DNA from: Flavivirga jejuensis
GTDB lineage: Bacteria; Bacteroidota; Bacteroidia; Flavobacteriales; Flavobacteriaceae
Length of the DNA stretch: 64,000 nucleotides
Direction: 5' to 3'
Assembly: GCF_030540765.1 (NCBI RefSeq)
Contig: NZ_JAUOEL010000005.1
Location: forward strand, 248,001 to 312,000
Position numbers and translations under genes: made by a program. Under the pieces are notes generated by a model. It worked only from the letters and a program-made list of their open reading frames with translations, searched no databases and was not told the DNA's origin. Of the stretch, positions 37,304 to 47,270 are shown in pieces; position 1 is the stretch's first letter, and each line of letters starts with the position of its first letter.

Positions 37304-37894
37304 TCACTTATTCAGTTCTACTAGTTTAGCGACATACTTTCCTAAAACATCAAATTCTAAATTAACTATAGTGCCTATTTTAAAAGTATTAAAATTTGTG
37401 TGACTGTATGTATAAGGTATAATGGCAACGCTAAAAGTGTCTTTTTTTGAGTTTACAACTGTTAAACTTGTGCCATTAATAGTTATAGAGCCTTTTTCTA
37501 TTGTAATATTATTAAGAGAAGAATCGTAAGTAAAGGTAAAAACCCAGCTACCGTTAGCTTCTTCAATATTAATACAAGTTGCCGTTTGGTCTACATGACC
37601 TTGTACGATATGCCCATCAAGTCTGTCTCCTAGTTTCATGGCACGCTCTAAATTCACTTTATCTTTAGCTTTTAGAGTATGAAGATTTGTTTTGTCTAAG
37701 GTTTCTTTTATAGCGGTAACTGTATATTCATCATTGTCTATATGTACAACTGTTAAGCATACGCCATTATGAGCAACACTCTGGTCAATTTTTAGTTCGT
37801 TTGTAATATTGCTTTTAATAGATATATGAAGGTTATCTAGCTCTTCCTTTAAGTTAGAAACAACACCTATGTCTTCAATAATTCCGGTAAACAT
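37304..37894 (-). CDS. ribE: Riboflavin synthase alpha chain
   Basis: A 196-residue protein starting MFTGIIEDIGVV, made of two lumazine-binding repeats. The first has VAHNGVCLTV and the second GHIVQGHVDQTATC and ITINGTSLTVV. The length is normal for the trimeric enzyme that dismutates two 6,7-dimethyl-8-ribityllumazine molecules to riboflavin. It is divergent from pdxA across an inverted repeat, and convergent and nearly adjacent (2 bp) to the small proline-rich gene. Confidence 0.96.
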   Translation of the reverse strand: MFTGIIEDIGVVSNLKEELDNLHISIKSNITNELKIDQSVAHNGVCLTVVHIDNDEYTVTAIKETLDKTNLHTLKAKDKVNLERAMKLGDRLDGHIVQGHVDQTATCINIEEANGSWVFTFTYDSSLNNITIEKGSITINGTSLTVVNSKKDTFSVAIIPYTYSHTNFNTFKIGTIVNLEFDVLGKYVAKLVELNK

Positions 37895-37904
37895 ATTATT
37901 CTCT

Positions 37905-37938
37905 GTTTATTTGGTTAAATTTGCGATACCAAATAAAC
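37905..37938. promoter_or_regulatory. Perfect inverted repeat between ribE and pdxA, possible operator
   Basis: GTTTATTTGGT (37905-37915) and ACCAAATAAAC (37928-37938) form a perfect 11-bp dyad around a 12-nt centre. The centre carries TAAATTTG (37916-37923), a -7 box reading toward pdxA. A third half-site, TTATTTGGTA, occurs at 37960-37969. A regulator bound here would cover the pdxA promoter and the ribE start region. The factor is unknown. Confidence 0.45.
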
Positions 37939-38004
37939 AAATATGATAGGTTATTGTGCTTATTTGGTATGAGATCAAAATTACAAACAAAAGTTGTTAT
38001 TTTA

Positions 38005-39045
38005 ATGATGAAAGCAGAAAATATAATAGTAGGAATATCAATTGGAGATTTAAATGGTATTGGAGGTGAGATCGTTTTAAAAACATTTGAAGATGCTAGA
38101 ATTTTAGATTTCTGTACACCAGTAATTTTTGCTTCTGCAAAAACTATGAATTTTTTTAAAACCCATTTTAAATCTAATATTAATTTCCATAATATTAATA
38201 ATATAAATCAATTAGCTATAGGGAAAGTTAATGTATTTAATTGTTGGAATGAACCTGTTAAGATAGATTTTGGAAAAGAGAATGTTAAAATAGGAACGTA
38301 TGCCATAAAATCTTTAGAGGTAGCAACAAAAGCATTAAAAAACAATGATGTTCATGTTTTAGTCACAGCACCTATAAATAAACATAATATTCAGTCGGAA
38401 GACTTTAAGTTTCCTGGACATACCGATTATTTAGCACAACAGCTAGAAGGAGAAAGCCTAATGTTTATGGTAACCGAATCATTAAGAGTTGGACTCTTAA
38501 CAGACCATGTGCCAGTAAAAGATATTGTTGAGCATATTTCGGAGGACTTAATTGTGAAAAAAATAAATATAGTTTATGAGTCTCTTAAAAAAGATTTTAA
38601 AATAAATAAACCTAAAATAGCTGTTTTGGGCATTAATCCACATACTGGTGATAATGGTGTAATAGGTAGTGAAGATGATGCTATTTTAAGACCTACACTT
38701 AAAAAAATTAAAGAAGCAGGGAAATTAGTTTATGGTCCTTATGCTGCAGATAGTTTTTTTGGATCTAGTAATTATAAAAATTTCGATGCTATAATTGCAA
38801 CATATCACGATCAAGGTTTAATTCCTTTTAAAACACTATCTTTTGGTCAGGGTGTTAATTTTACAGCAGGGCTAAACAAAGTAAGAACGTCCCCAGATCA
38901 TGGTACCGCTTACGAAATAGCAGGAAAAGGAGAAGCAGATTCAAGCTCATTTAAGGAAGCTGTTTTTACTGCCATACAGATATTTAAGAATAGATTTGAT
39001 TATGAAGTGCTTACCTCAAATCCGTTAAAGAAGATAAAGAAATAG
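38005..39045 (+). CDS. pdxA: 4-hydroxythreonine-4-phosphate dehydrogenase
   Basis: PdxA oxidises 4-phosphohydroxy-L-threonine in pyridoxal phosphate synthesis. Start MMKAENIIVGISIGDLNGIG is chosen; longer starts (37921, 37969) add non-homologous residues, and 37921 lies inside the promoter dyad. The 346-residue protein shows the metal ligands in FPGHTDYLAQ and YHDQGLIPFK, plus INPHTGDNGVIGSED and RTSPDHGTAYEIAGKGEAD, all diagnostic. An AT-rich hairpin (39047-39068) follows the stop. Confidence 0.95.
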   Translation: MMKAENIIVGISIGDLNGIGGEIVLKTFEDARILDFCTPVIFASAKTMNFFKTHFKSNINFHNINNINQLAIGKVNVFNCWNEPVKIDFGKENVKIGTYAIKSLEVATKALKNNDVHVLVTAPINKHNIQSEDFKFPGHTDYLAQQLEGESLMFMVTESLRVGLLTDHVPVKDIVEHISEDLIVKKINIVYESLKKDFKINKPKIAVLGINPHTGDNGVIGSEDDAILRPTLKKIKEAGKLVYGPYAADSFFGSSNYKNFDAIIATYHDQGLIPFKTLSFGQGVNFTAGLNKVRTSPDHGTAYEIAGKGEADSSSFKEAVFTAIQIFKNRFDYEVLTSNPLKKIKK

Positions 39046-39093
39046 ATATAAACAAAAAAATGTTTATAAGTATGTCGCGTAAATAAAAATTCA

Positions 39094-39101
39094 TATATTT
39101 G
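39094..39101 (+). promoter_or_regulatory. -7 box for the yceD-rpmF operon
   Basis: TATATTTG matches the TAnnTTTG -7 consensus and lies 23 bp before the ATG at 39124. No clear -33 TTTG is seen at the expected distance, so the call rests on the -7 box and position. Confidence 0.4.
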
Positions 39102-39123
39102 CAGGCTCAAAATAGATGAGAGA

Positions 39124-39660
39124 ATGAAGCCATTGAAAGAGTTTACAATTCCATTTGTAGGGTTAAAAATCGGGAAACATCTTTTTGAGTACAAAATTGA
39201 ACAAGCGTTCTTTGAACATTTTGAGTATGAAGAGTTTAATGGTGTAAATATCAATGTAAATGTTGTGCTAGAAAAAAAGGCGACACTACTTGAATTACAT
39301 TTTGAAGTTTCAGGATGGGTTAATGTTAATTGCGATGTAACAAACGAGCCATTTAATCAAATTATAGAAAATGAGTTTGATTTAGTGGTGAATTTTGGTG
39401 ATGAGTTTAATGATGAGTATATTGATATTCTTATAGTTCCTCATGGAACTTATGAAATTAGTATAGAACAATACATTTACGAATTAATTGTACTTGCTGT
39501 ACCTACTAAAAGAATACATCCAGGAGTTGAAGATGGAACTTTAGATTCAGACATACTTAAAAAATTAGAAGAATTAAGCCCAAGGCTTAAAGAAGATAAA
39601 GAAAAAGAGGATATCGATCCTCGTTGGAATACATTAAAGAAACTATTAACGGATAAATAA
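39124..39660 (+). CDS. DUF177/YceD-family protein
   Basis: A 178-residue YceD-like protein with the conserved block WVNVNCDVTNEPFNQ and the acidic tail ending DPRWNTLKKLLTD. It is encoded 9 bp before rpmF, the conserved arrangement in most bacteria. YceD proteins are linked to rRNA/L32 expression in other organisms. Bacteroidota members lack some of the Cys residues of the plant and proteobacterial forms. Confidence 0.9.
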   Translation: MKPLKEFTIPFVGLKIGKHLFEYKIEQAFFEHFEYEEFNGVNINVNVVLEKKATLLELHFEVSGWVNVNCDVTNEPFNQIIENEFDLVVNFGDEFNDEYIDILIVPHGTYEISIEQYIYELIVLAVPTKRIHPGVEDGTLDSDILKKLEELSPRLKEDKEKEDIDPRWNTLKKLLTDK

Positions 39661-39669
39661 ATATAAAAA

Positions 39670-39870
39670 ATGGCACATCCTAAGAGAAAAATCTCAAAAA
39701 CAAGAAGAGATAAAAGAAGAACTCATTACAAAGCAACTGCGCCACAGATTGCTACATGTCCAACAACAGGTGAGCCTCACTTATATCACAGAGCTCATTG
39801 GTTTGAAGGAAAGTTATATCACAGAGGTCAAGTGTTAATTGACAACTCAGAAGTAGAAAACGTAGCATAA
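39670..39870 (+). CDS. rpmF: 50S ribosomal protein L32
   Basis: A 66-residue protein starting [19 protein letters not shown], with the L32 core [19 protein letters not shown]. Only one Cys of the zinc-type motif remains, as is common in this phylum. It lies downstream of yceD and ends in an intrinsic terminator 20 bp on. Confidence 0.97.
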   Translation: MAHPKRKISKTRRDKRRTHYKATAPQIATCPTTGEPHLYHRAHWFEGKLYHRGQVLIDNSEVENVA

Positions 39871-39890
39871 ATACTATGCATGCATATAAT

Positions 39891-39919
39891 AAAACGCTCA
39901 CCTGTGGGCGTTTTTTTTT
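39891..39919 (+). terminator. Intrinsic terminator after rpmF
   Basis: A 10-bp stem AAAACGCTCA / TGGGCGTTTT (one G-U) with a CCTG loop is followed by a run of T. It separates yceD-rpmF from fabH. Confidence 0.85.
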
Positions 39920-40049
39920 ATGAAGTATTTTTTCTAAGACAAAAACAATTAATTAGTGTGTTATTAAACGAAAATTTAGTAGTTTTCACCCAAATTAGAA
40001 CTTTTTTGTCCAATTTTAATGATTTTTTGGTCGAATTAACTATAAAGTT

Positions 40050-41051
40050 ATGAGTAAAATTTCAGCAGCAATTACAGCTGTAGGCGCATATGTGCCAGAA
40101 TATGTGTTAACTAATCAAATTCTTGAGACTATGGTTGACACAAATGATGAGTGGATTACCTCTCGTACAGGAATTAAAGAACGTAGAATTCTTAAAGACG
40201 AAGGAAAAGGCACTTCTTATTTGGCTGTTAAAGCAGCCCAAAATCTTATTGATAAAAAGGGTATAGACCCTAAAGATATAGAACTTATTATTGTTGCTAC
40301 TGCAACACCAGATATGAAAGCGGCTTCAACTGCAGCTTTTACGGCATCTAATATAGGAGCTGTTAATGCCTTTTCGTTCGATATGGACGCGGCATGTTCT
40401 AGTTTTTTGTTTGGTATGTCTGTAGCCTCAAGTTATATAGAATCTGGGAGGTATAAAAACGTATTATTAATAGGAGCAGATAAAATGTCTTCTATTATTA
40501 ATTATAAAGACAGAGCGACTTGTATCATTTTTGGTGATGGAGCGGGAGCTGTTTTGTTTGAGCCTAATGAGGAGAATTTAGGACTTCAAGATGAATATTT
40601 AAGAAGTGATGGTACTGGTAGAGAATTTCTACAAGCCACTTATGGAGGATCTTCTTTTCCATTAACACCAGAATCTATGGAAGAAGGTGGGCAATATGCT
40701 TTTCAAGAAGGAAGAACGGTATTTAAAAATGCGGTATTTAATATGGCAGATGCTACTGTTAAAATACTAGAACGTAATAATCTAACTAAGGATAATGTTT
40801 CATGGTTAGCAGCACATCAAGCGAATAAGCGAATTATTGATGCTACAGCACAACGTATAGAATTAGAAGAGGAAAAGGTTATGATGAACATAGAAAAATA
40901 TGGGAATACAACATCTGCAACTTTACCATTACTTTTAAACGATTACGAATCGAAACTTAAAAAAGGAGATAATATAATATTTGCCGCTTTTGGAGGCGGA
41001 TTTAATTGGGGGTCTATTTATTTAAAATGGGCGTATAATAAGGTAAACTAA
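40050..41051 (+). CDS. fabH: Beta-ketoacyl-ACP synthase III
   Basis: FabH starts fatty-acid elongation from an acyl-CoA primer and malonyl-ACP. The 333-residue thiolase-fold protein has the catalytic Cys in DMDAACSSF, the His in WLAAHQANKRI and the Asn in EKYGNTTSATLPL, plus the N-terminal DEWITSRTGIKERR. It precedes accB and accC in the conserved flavobacterial order. Confidence 0.97.
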   Translation: MSKISAAITAVGAYVPEYVLTNQILETMVDTNDEWITSRTGIKERRILKDEGKGTSYLAVKAAQNLIDKKGIDPKDIELIIVATATPDMKAASTAAFTASNIGAVNAFSFDMDAACSSFLFGMSVASSYIESGRYKNVLLIGADKMSSIINYKDRATCIIFGDGAGAVLFEPNEENLGLQDEYLRSDGTGREFLQATYGGSSFPLTPESMEEGGQYAFQEGRTVFKNAVFNMADATVKILERNNLTKDNVSWLAAHQANKRIIDATAQRIELEEEKVMMNIEKYGNTTSATLPLLLNDYESKLKKGDNIIFAAFGGGFNWGSIYLKWAYNKVN

Positions 41052-41073
41052 CCACGAACTAATTAGCAAAATT

Positions 41074-41553
41074 ATGGATATAAAAGAGATTCAAAACTTA
41101 ATTAAGTTTGTTGCCAAATCTGGTGCAAGTGAGGTTAAATTAGAGATGGATGATATTAAAATCACCATTAAAACAGGATCAGAGTCGGATACAACGATAG
41201 TACATCAAGTTCCTGCGACTCATATACCTCAAGCAGCTCCAATTGCTGCGCAACCAGTAGCAGCAGAAGCAGCCAAGAAAACTAGCGAACCTGTAGCAAC
41301 TGAAGATTCGAAATACATTACAATTAAATCACCAATCATTGGTACTTTTTACAGAAAACCATCACCAGATAAACCATTATTTGTTGAGGTTGGACAAACT
41401 ATTGCAGAAGGAGACGTGCTTTGTGTTATTGAAGCCATGAAACTTTTTAATGAAATTGAATCTGAAGTTTCAGGAAAGATAGTTAAAGTATTAGTTGACG
41501 ACGCTTCACCTGTCGAATTTGATCAACCATTATTTTTAGTAGACCCATCATAA
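41074..41553 (+). CDS. accB: Biotin carboxyl carrier protein of acetyl-CoA carboxylase
   Basis: A 159-residue protein with an Ala/Pro-rich linker (about 50-80) and the biotinyl domain with EAMKLFNEIES, Lys being the biotinylation site. It carries biotin between the AccC carboxylase and the carboxyltransferase. It lies 22 bp after fabH and 86 bp before accC. Confidence 0.97.
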   Translation: MDIKEIQNLIKFVAKSGASEVKLEMDDIKITIKTGSESDTTIVHQVPATHIPQAAPIAAQPVAAEAAKKTSEPVATEDSKYITIKSPIIGTFYRKPSPDKPLFVEVGQTIAEGDVLCVIEAMKLFNEIESEVSGKIVKVLVDDASPVEFDQPLFLVDPS

Positions 41554-41560
41554 CCTATTA

Positions 41561-41627
41561 AAAATTCCAATATACAAATCTCGAAATCCAATATTTGGAA
41601 TTTGGCGATTGGAATTTGTAATTTTTA
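41561..41627 (+). other. Structured spacer between accB and accC
   Basis: The spacer contains overlapping inverted repeats made of ATTCCAA / TTGGAAT units, including CCAATATTTGG and AATTCCAAT...ATTGGAATTT. The RNA could fold in two alternative ways. It may stabilise or moderate accC expression within the operon, or be a small dispersed repeat. Confidence 0.4.
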
Positions 41628-41639
41628 ATTCAACAAGTT

Positions 41640-42992
41640 ATGTTCAAAAAAATATTGATAGCCAATAGAGGGGAAATAGCATTACGTGTTATTAGAACCT
41701 GTAAAGAGATGGGAATTAAAACAGTAGCTGTTTACTCAACTGCAGATGAAGAAAGTTTGCATGTTAAATTTGCAGATGAAGCTGTTTGTATAGGCCCACC
41801 AGCAAGTAGTGAATCTTATTTAAAAATGTCTAATGTTATAGCAGCAGCAGAAATTACTAATGCTGATGCTATTCATCCAGGGTATGGCTTTTTGTCAGAA
41901 AATGCTAAGTTTTCAAAAATCTGTGATGAACATGGCATAAAGTTTATTGGTGCTTCGCCAGAGATGATTGATAGAATGGGCGACAAAGCCAATGCTAAGG
42001 AGACCATGAAAGCTGCAGGCGTACCGTGTGTTCCAGGAAGTGATGGCATTATAGAAACGTTTGAAGTCTGTGAAAAAATTGCTGAAGAAACGGGATATCC
42101 CGTTATGTTAAAAGCATCTGCAGGTGGTGGTGGTAAAGGTATGCGTGCCGTATGGAAAGCAGAAGATTTAAAAGATGCCTGGGATTCAGCAAGACAAGAA
42201 AGTAAAGCTGCATTTGGCAATGATGATATGTATATGGAAAAGCTCATTGAAGAGCCAAGACATATCGAAATTCAAATAGTTGGGGATTCTAGAGGTAAAG
42301 CATGTCACTTATCAGAAAGAGACTGTTCAATACAACGACGTCACCAAAAACTAACAGAAGAAACACCTTCTCCTTTTATGACGAATGAACTTCGTGATGA
42401 CATGGGAATTGCTGCTGTTAAAGCATCAGAATACATAAAATATGAAGGGGCTGGAACCATAGAGTTTTTGGTAGATAAGCATCGTAATTTCTATTTTATG
42501 GAAATGAATACACGTATTCAAGTAGAACACCCTATTACCGAACAAGTAATAGATTTCGATTTGATTCGTGAGCAAATTTTGGTAGCCGCAGGAGTGCCGA
42601 TTTCAGGAAAAAATTATACGCCTAAATTACACTCTATAGAATGTCGTATTAATGCAGAAGATCCATTTAATGGATTCCGCCCATCACCAGGAGTTATAAC
42701 TACTTTACATGCTCCAGGAGGTCATGGAGTACGTTTAGATACACATGTTTACGCTGGGTATGCGATACCGCCAAATTATGACTCTATGATTGCTAAGTTG
42801 ATTACAACAGCGCAAACAAGAGAGGAAGCGATTAATAAAATGAAACGCGCTTTAGATGAGTTTGTAATAGAAGGTATTAAAACGACGATTCCATTCCACA
42901 GGCAACTTATGGATCATCCCGATTATCTAGCGGGTAATTATACTACTAAGTTTATGGAAGACTTTGTAATAGAAAAAGAAATAGAAGAATAA
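41640..42992 (+). CDS. accC: Biotin carboxylase of acetyl-CoA carboxylase
   Basis: A 450-residue ATP-grasp enzyme that carboxylates biotin on AccB. It shows [19 protein letters not shown], the Gly-rich ATP loop [42 protein letters not shown] and the C-terminal [15 protein letters not shown]. Length and motifs are standard. A strong terminator follows. Confidence 0.97.
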   Translation: MFKKILIANRGEIALRVIRTCKEMGIKTVAVYSTADEESLHVKFADEAVCIGPPASSESYLKMSNVIAAAEITNADAIHPGYGFLSENAKFSKICDEHGIKFIGASPEMIDRMGDKANAKETMKAAGVPCVPGSDGIIETFEVCEKIAEETGYPVMLKASAGGGGKGMRAVWKAEDLKDAWDSARQESKAAFGNDDMYMEKLIEEPRHIEIQIVGDSRGKACHLSERDCSIQRRHQKLTEETPSPFMTNELRDDMGIAAVKASEYIKYEGAGTIEFLVDKHRNFYFMEMNTRIQVEHPITEQVIDFDLIREQILVAAGVPISGKNYTPKLHSIECRINAEDPFNGFRPSPGVITTLHAPGGHGVRLDTHVYAGYAIPPNYDSMIAKLITTAQTREEAINKMKRALDEFVIEGIKTTIPFHRQLMDHPDYLAGNYTTKFMEDFVIEKEIEE

Positions 42993-43000
42993 ATCATATT

Positions 43001-43030
43001 AAACTCCGAAAGCAATTTCGGAGTTTTTTT
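43001..43030 (+). terminator. Intrinsic terminator after accC
   Basis: A perfect 11-bp stem AAACTCCGAAA / TTTCGGAGTTT with a GCAA (GNRA) loop runs into T residues, 8 bp after the accC stop. Confidence 0.9.
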
Positions 43031-43135
43031 ATGGTGTTCATTTTGTCAAAAAAAGACAGTACGACTATACATTTTTCATGTTATATGGAGTATTTAAGAT
43101 TTCTATTCTTGATACGAAAGCTGTAACTTCGTAAG

Positions 43136-44251
43136 ATGAACTTATCATATTGGGAAATAAAAAGCTGGTTAACTAACGTAGATTTTACCATTGTGGGTAG
43201 TGGTATTGTTGGTTTAAATTGTGCTTTAAACTTAAAAGAATATTTTCCTAAAGCCAATATTTTGATATTAGAAAAAGGTATTTTACCCCAAGGAGCAAGT
43301 ACTAAAAATGCTGGATTTGCCTGTTTTGGCAGCTTGAGTGAAATTCTTGATGATTTAAAGTCACATACCGAAGCAGAAGTTGTAGAGCTTGTGAAGAAAC
43401 GAGTGATTGGGTTGCAATTGTTACGTAAAACTTTAGGAGATAAAACGATTAACTATAAAGAGTATGGGGGGTATGAGTTATTTGCAAAAGAAGATGATTT
43501 ATTAGAGGAATGCCTTTCAAAAAAAGCATATATCAATAAGTTACTTCAACCCATATTTAAAGATAAAGTATTCAGCGCAAATCCTAATAGTTTTAAATTC
43601 CAGAATATAAAGAATCAATATATTTTCAATCAATTTGAAGGCCAAATTGATACAGGAAGCATGATGATGTCATTAACGCAGTTGGTACAAAAAAAAGGAA
43701 TAAAAATTCTCAATAATATTACTGTTGAAAGTTTTTCAGAAGACATGAATGCAGTAAAAATAAAGACTGATAAATTTAAGTTTTCAACGTCTAACTTATT
43801 AGTTGCTACAAATGGTTTTGCATCGCAATTATTAGATGAAAAAGTAAAACCAGCTCGTGCTCAAGTACTAATTACAAAACCTATTAAAGACCTTCATATA
43901 AAAGGTACATTTCATTTAGATAAAGGATATTACTATTTTAGAAATATTGATAATAGAATATTACTAGGAGGTGGTAGGCATCTTGATTTTAAAGGAGAAG
44001 AAACCATGGTATTTAATCAAACAGTTTTAATCCAAAATAAATTGGAAGAACTTTTGAAAATGATTATTTTTCCAGAAACCAGTTTTGAAATTGATCATAG
44101 GTGGAGTGGTATTATGGGGTTAGGCAATCAGAAAAAGGCAATTGTAAAACAAGTATCAGATCATGTGTTTTGTGGCGTTCGTTTAGGAGGCATGGGGATT
44201 GCTATTGGAAGTTTAGTTGGTAAGGAATTAGCAGATTTAATCTCTGTATAA
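43136..44251 (+). CDS. FAD-dependent oxidoreductase (DAO family)
   Basis: A 371-residue protein with the N-terminal FAD motif TIVGSGIVGLNCALNL, EKGILPQGASTKNAGFACFG and the C-terminal VFCGVRLGGMGIAIGSLVGKELADL. This is the D-amino-acid-oxidase/glycine-oxidase-like fold found on its own in many flavobacteria. The substrate cannot be read from sequence. It is 30 bp upstream of mtgA on the same strand. Confidence 0.88.
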   Translation: MNLSYWEIKSWLTNVDFTIVGSGIVGLNCALNLKEYFPKANILILEKGILPQGASTKNAGFACFGSLSEILDDLKSHTEAEVVELVKKRVIGLQLLRKTLGDKTINYKEYGGYELFAKEDDLLEECLSKKAYINKLLQPIFKDKVFSANPNSFKFQNIKNQYIFNQFEGQIDTGSMMMSLTQLVQKKGIKILNNITVESFSEDMNAVKIKTDKFKFSTSNLLVATNGFASQLLDEKVKPARAQVLITKPIKDLHIKGTFHLDKGYYYFRNIDNRILLGGGRHLDFKGEETMVFNQTVLIQNKLEELLKMIIFPETSFEIDHRWSGIMGLGNQKKAIVKQVSDHVFCGVRLGGMGIAIGSLVGKELADLISV

Positions 44252-44281
44252 GTAGAAATCTTAAAAAGTAAAATATTCAAG

Positions 44282-44992
44282 TTGATAAAACGTTTTTTCA
44301 AATTCCTATTTAAAATCGTACTGTGGCTCTTTATATTATCTATAGGCTTTGTTTTTCTTTATAAATGGGTTCCTGTTCCTATAACCCCTCTTATGATAAT
44401 ACGACATTTTGAAAAATCGGATGTTGAAAAAGAAACATTTTGGAAACACGATTGGGTTTCAATTGATGCCATTTCTAAGAACTTACAATTAGCAGTTATT
44501 TGTAGTGAAGATCAAAACTTTTTAAACCACAATGGATTTGATATAAAAGCCATTGAAAAAGCTTATAAGAATAATAAAGAAGGGAAAAAGTTAAAAGGAG
44601 CGAGTACCATAAGTCAGCAAACGGCAAAGAATGTTTTTTTATGGCCAGAACGAAGTTGGTTTCGTAAAGGCTTAGAAGTTTATTTTACTTTTTTAATAGA
44701 GTCGATATGGACTAAAGAACGTATTATCGAAGTCTATTTAAACAGTATAGAAATGGGGCATGGTATTTATGGCGCCGAAGCAGCGTCTCAATATTGGTTT
44801 AAAAAGTCAGCGGATAAATTATCACCATTAGAAGCAGCTGCTATTGCGTCCGTTTTACCAAATCCGAGGGTCTATAAGGCAAACCCAGCATCAAATTATA
44901 TTCAAGTCAGAAAGGCTTGGATTATAAAACAAATGGATTATTTTGGACCACTAGAATATGTTAATAAAGATGGAAAAACCGTTAAAAATTAA
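44282..44992 (+). CDS. mtgA: Monofunctional biosynthetic peptidoglycan transglycosylase
   Basis: A GT51 enzyme of 236 residues that polymerises lipid II. An N-terminal membrane helix (FLFKIVLWLFILSIGFVFLYKW) precedes the catalytic domain with AVICSEDQNFLNHNGFD (catalytic Glu in SEDQ), KGASTISQQTAKN and KERIIEVYLNSIEMGHGIYGAEAAS. The start is TTG at 44282; the next ATG would remove the membrane anchor. It overlaps the next gene by 23 bp. Confidence 0.94.
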   Translation: MIKRFFKFLFKIVLWLFILSIGFVFLYKWVPVPITPLMIIRHFEKSDVEKETFWKHDWVSIDAISKNLQLAVICSEDQNFLNHNGFDIKAIEKAYKNNKEGKKLKGASTISQQTAKNVFLWPERSWFRKGLEVYFTFLIESIWTKERIIEVYLNSIEMGHGIYGAEAASQYWFKKSADKLSPLEAAAIASVLPNPRVYKANPASNYIQVRKAWIIKQMDYFGPLEYVNKDGKTVKN

Positions 44993-45431
44993 AGAAGGTC
45001 TGTATTCACAATGTTTAGATGTTGTAAATGGTAGATTTCAAACCATACAAAACACCATAAACGAGATTCAAATTTCATTAACTTCAGAAACAAAAAGCAG
45101 TGCGGGCGACAAGCATGAAACGGGACGTGCTATGTTACAATTAGAGCGTGAAAAAGCAGGAAATCAATTAGCAGAAATTCAAAAGATTAAAGAAATCCTT
45201 TCTAAAATAGATGTTACTAAAGTTTTTAAAACGGTAGGTTTAGGAAGTATTGTTTATACTTCTCAATCTAATTATTTTATTGCTATTAGTGCTGGGGAAT
45301 TAACTGTAGATGGAGTTACATTTTATGCGGTTTCTCCTAGTACGCCTATTGGGCAATTGCTGATAGGGAAAATGGTTGGTGATGAGGTTCTTTTTAGGGG
45401 GCAAAAGTTCAGTATTAAAGAAGTGTTATAG
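44970..45431 (+). CDS. GreA/GreB C-terminal-like protein
   Basis: A protein of about 153 residues (MEKPLKIKEG start; 44958 would add four). The N-terminal half is helical (FQTIQNTINEIQISLTSETK, then LQLEREKAGNQLAEIQKIKEIL) like the Gre coiled coil. The C-terminal half (GSIVYTSQSNYFIAISAG, then STPIGQLLIGKMVGDEVLF) matches the GreA/B FKBP-like domain. Such proteins are often misnamed 3-oxoacyl-ACP synthase. It may bind the RNA polymerase secondary channel; the acidic tip residues are not obvious, so transcript-cleavage activity is doubtful. Confidence 0.75.
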   Translation: MEKPLKIKEGLYSQCLDVVNGRFQTIQNTINEIQISLTSETKSSAGDKHETGRAMLQLEREKAGNQLAEIQKIKEILSKIDVTKVFKTVGLGSIVYTSQSNYFIAISAGELTVDGVTFYAVSPSTPIGQLLIGKMVGDEVLFRGQKFSIKEVL

Positions 45432-45433
45432 AA

Positions 45434-45468
45434 AAAAGTGAGTTAATTTTCATTTGCTCACTTTTCTT
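45434..45468. terminator. Bidirectional terminator
   Basis: AAAAGTGAG (45434-45442) and CTCACTTTT (45457-45465) form a 9-bp stem between the convergent GreA-like gene (plus) and the 74-aa gene (minus). It has A/T runs on both sides. Confidence 0.75.
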
Positions 45469-45476
45469 CTGATAAA

Positions 45477-45701
45477 TTAAGAGTCCCACCACAGTGTTCT
45501 TTTATATAAAGGAAACTCCAATTCTTGATGATTTATTATTTTTTTAAGGATTTTTTTACTTTTAGTTCTATAACCCTGTCTTTTAAATTTTAGATAATCT
45601 GAACTTCCAGATTTCCACCATCTTTGTGTGCTTCTGGTTCTCTTTTTTCTTCTATGAGCTTCTTTGAAATTATAAAATTTCTTGTTGCTGTAAGATTTCA
45701 T
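45477..45701 (-). CDS. Small, highly basic protein downstream of rtcB
   Basis: A 74-residue protein, about one third Lys/Arg, with aromatic clusters (EAHRRKKRTRSTQRWWKSGS, then YKRTLWWDS). No family is recognised. It lies 66 bp after the rtcB stop on the same strand with no U-run terminator between, so it is likely co-transcribed. A perfect 13-bp dyad ends 2 bp before its start codon and could hide the ribosome-binding site. Composition fits an RNA-binding accessory protein; that is inference. Confidence 0.55.
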   Translation of the reverse strand: MKSYSNKKFYNFKEAHRRKKRTRSTQRWWKSGSSDYLKFKRQGYRTKSKKILKKIINHQELEFPLYKRTLWWDS

Positions 45702-45703
45702 TT

Positions 45704-45734
45704 TGTATTAAGTTATTTGTTATAACTTAATACA
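45704..45734 (-). promoter_or_regulatory. Perfect 13-bp dyad at the start of the 74-aa gene
   Basis: TGTATTAAGTTAT (45704-45716) and ATAACTTAATACA (45722-45734) pair perfectly around a 5-nt loop. In the minus-strand transcript the hairpin falls between rtcB and the small basic gene and ends next to its ATG. It lacks a U-run, so it looks more like a translational control or RNA-processing hairpin, or a protein-binding dyad, than a terminator. Confidence 0.55.
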
Positions 45735-45767
45735 GTGTTCCTTTTTTGATTTGCATAAATTAAATAT

Positions 45768-47267
<1,500 letters not shown>

Positions 47268-47270
47268 ATT

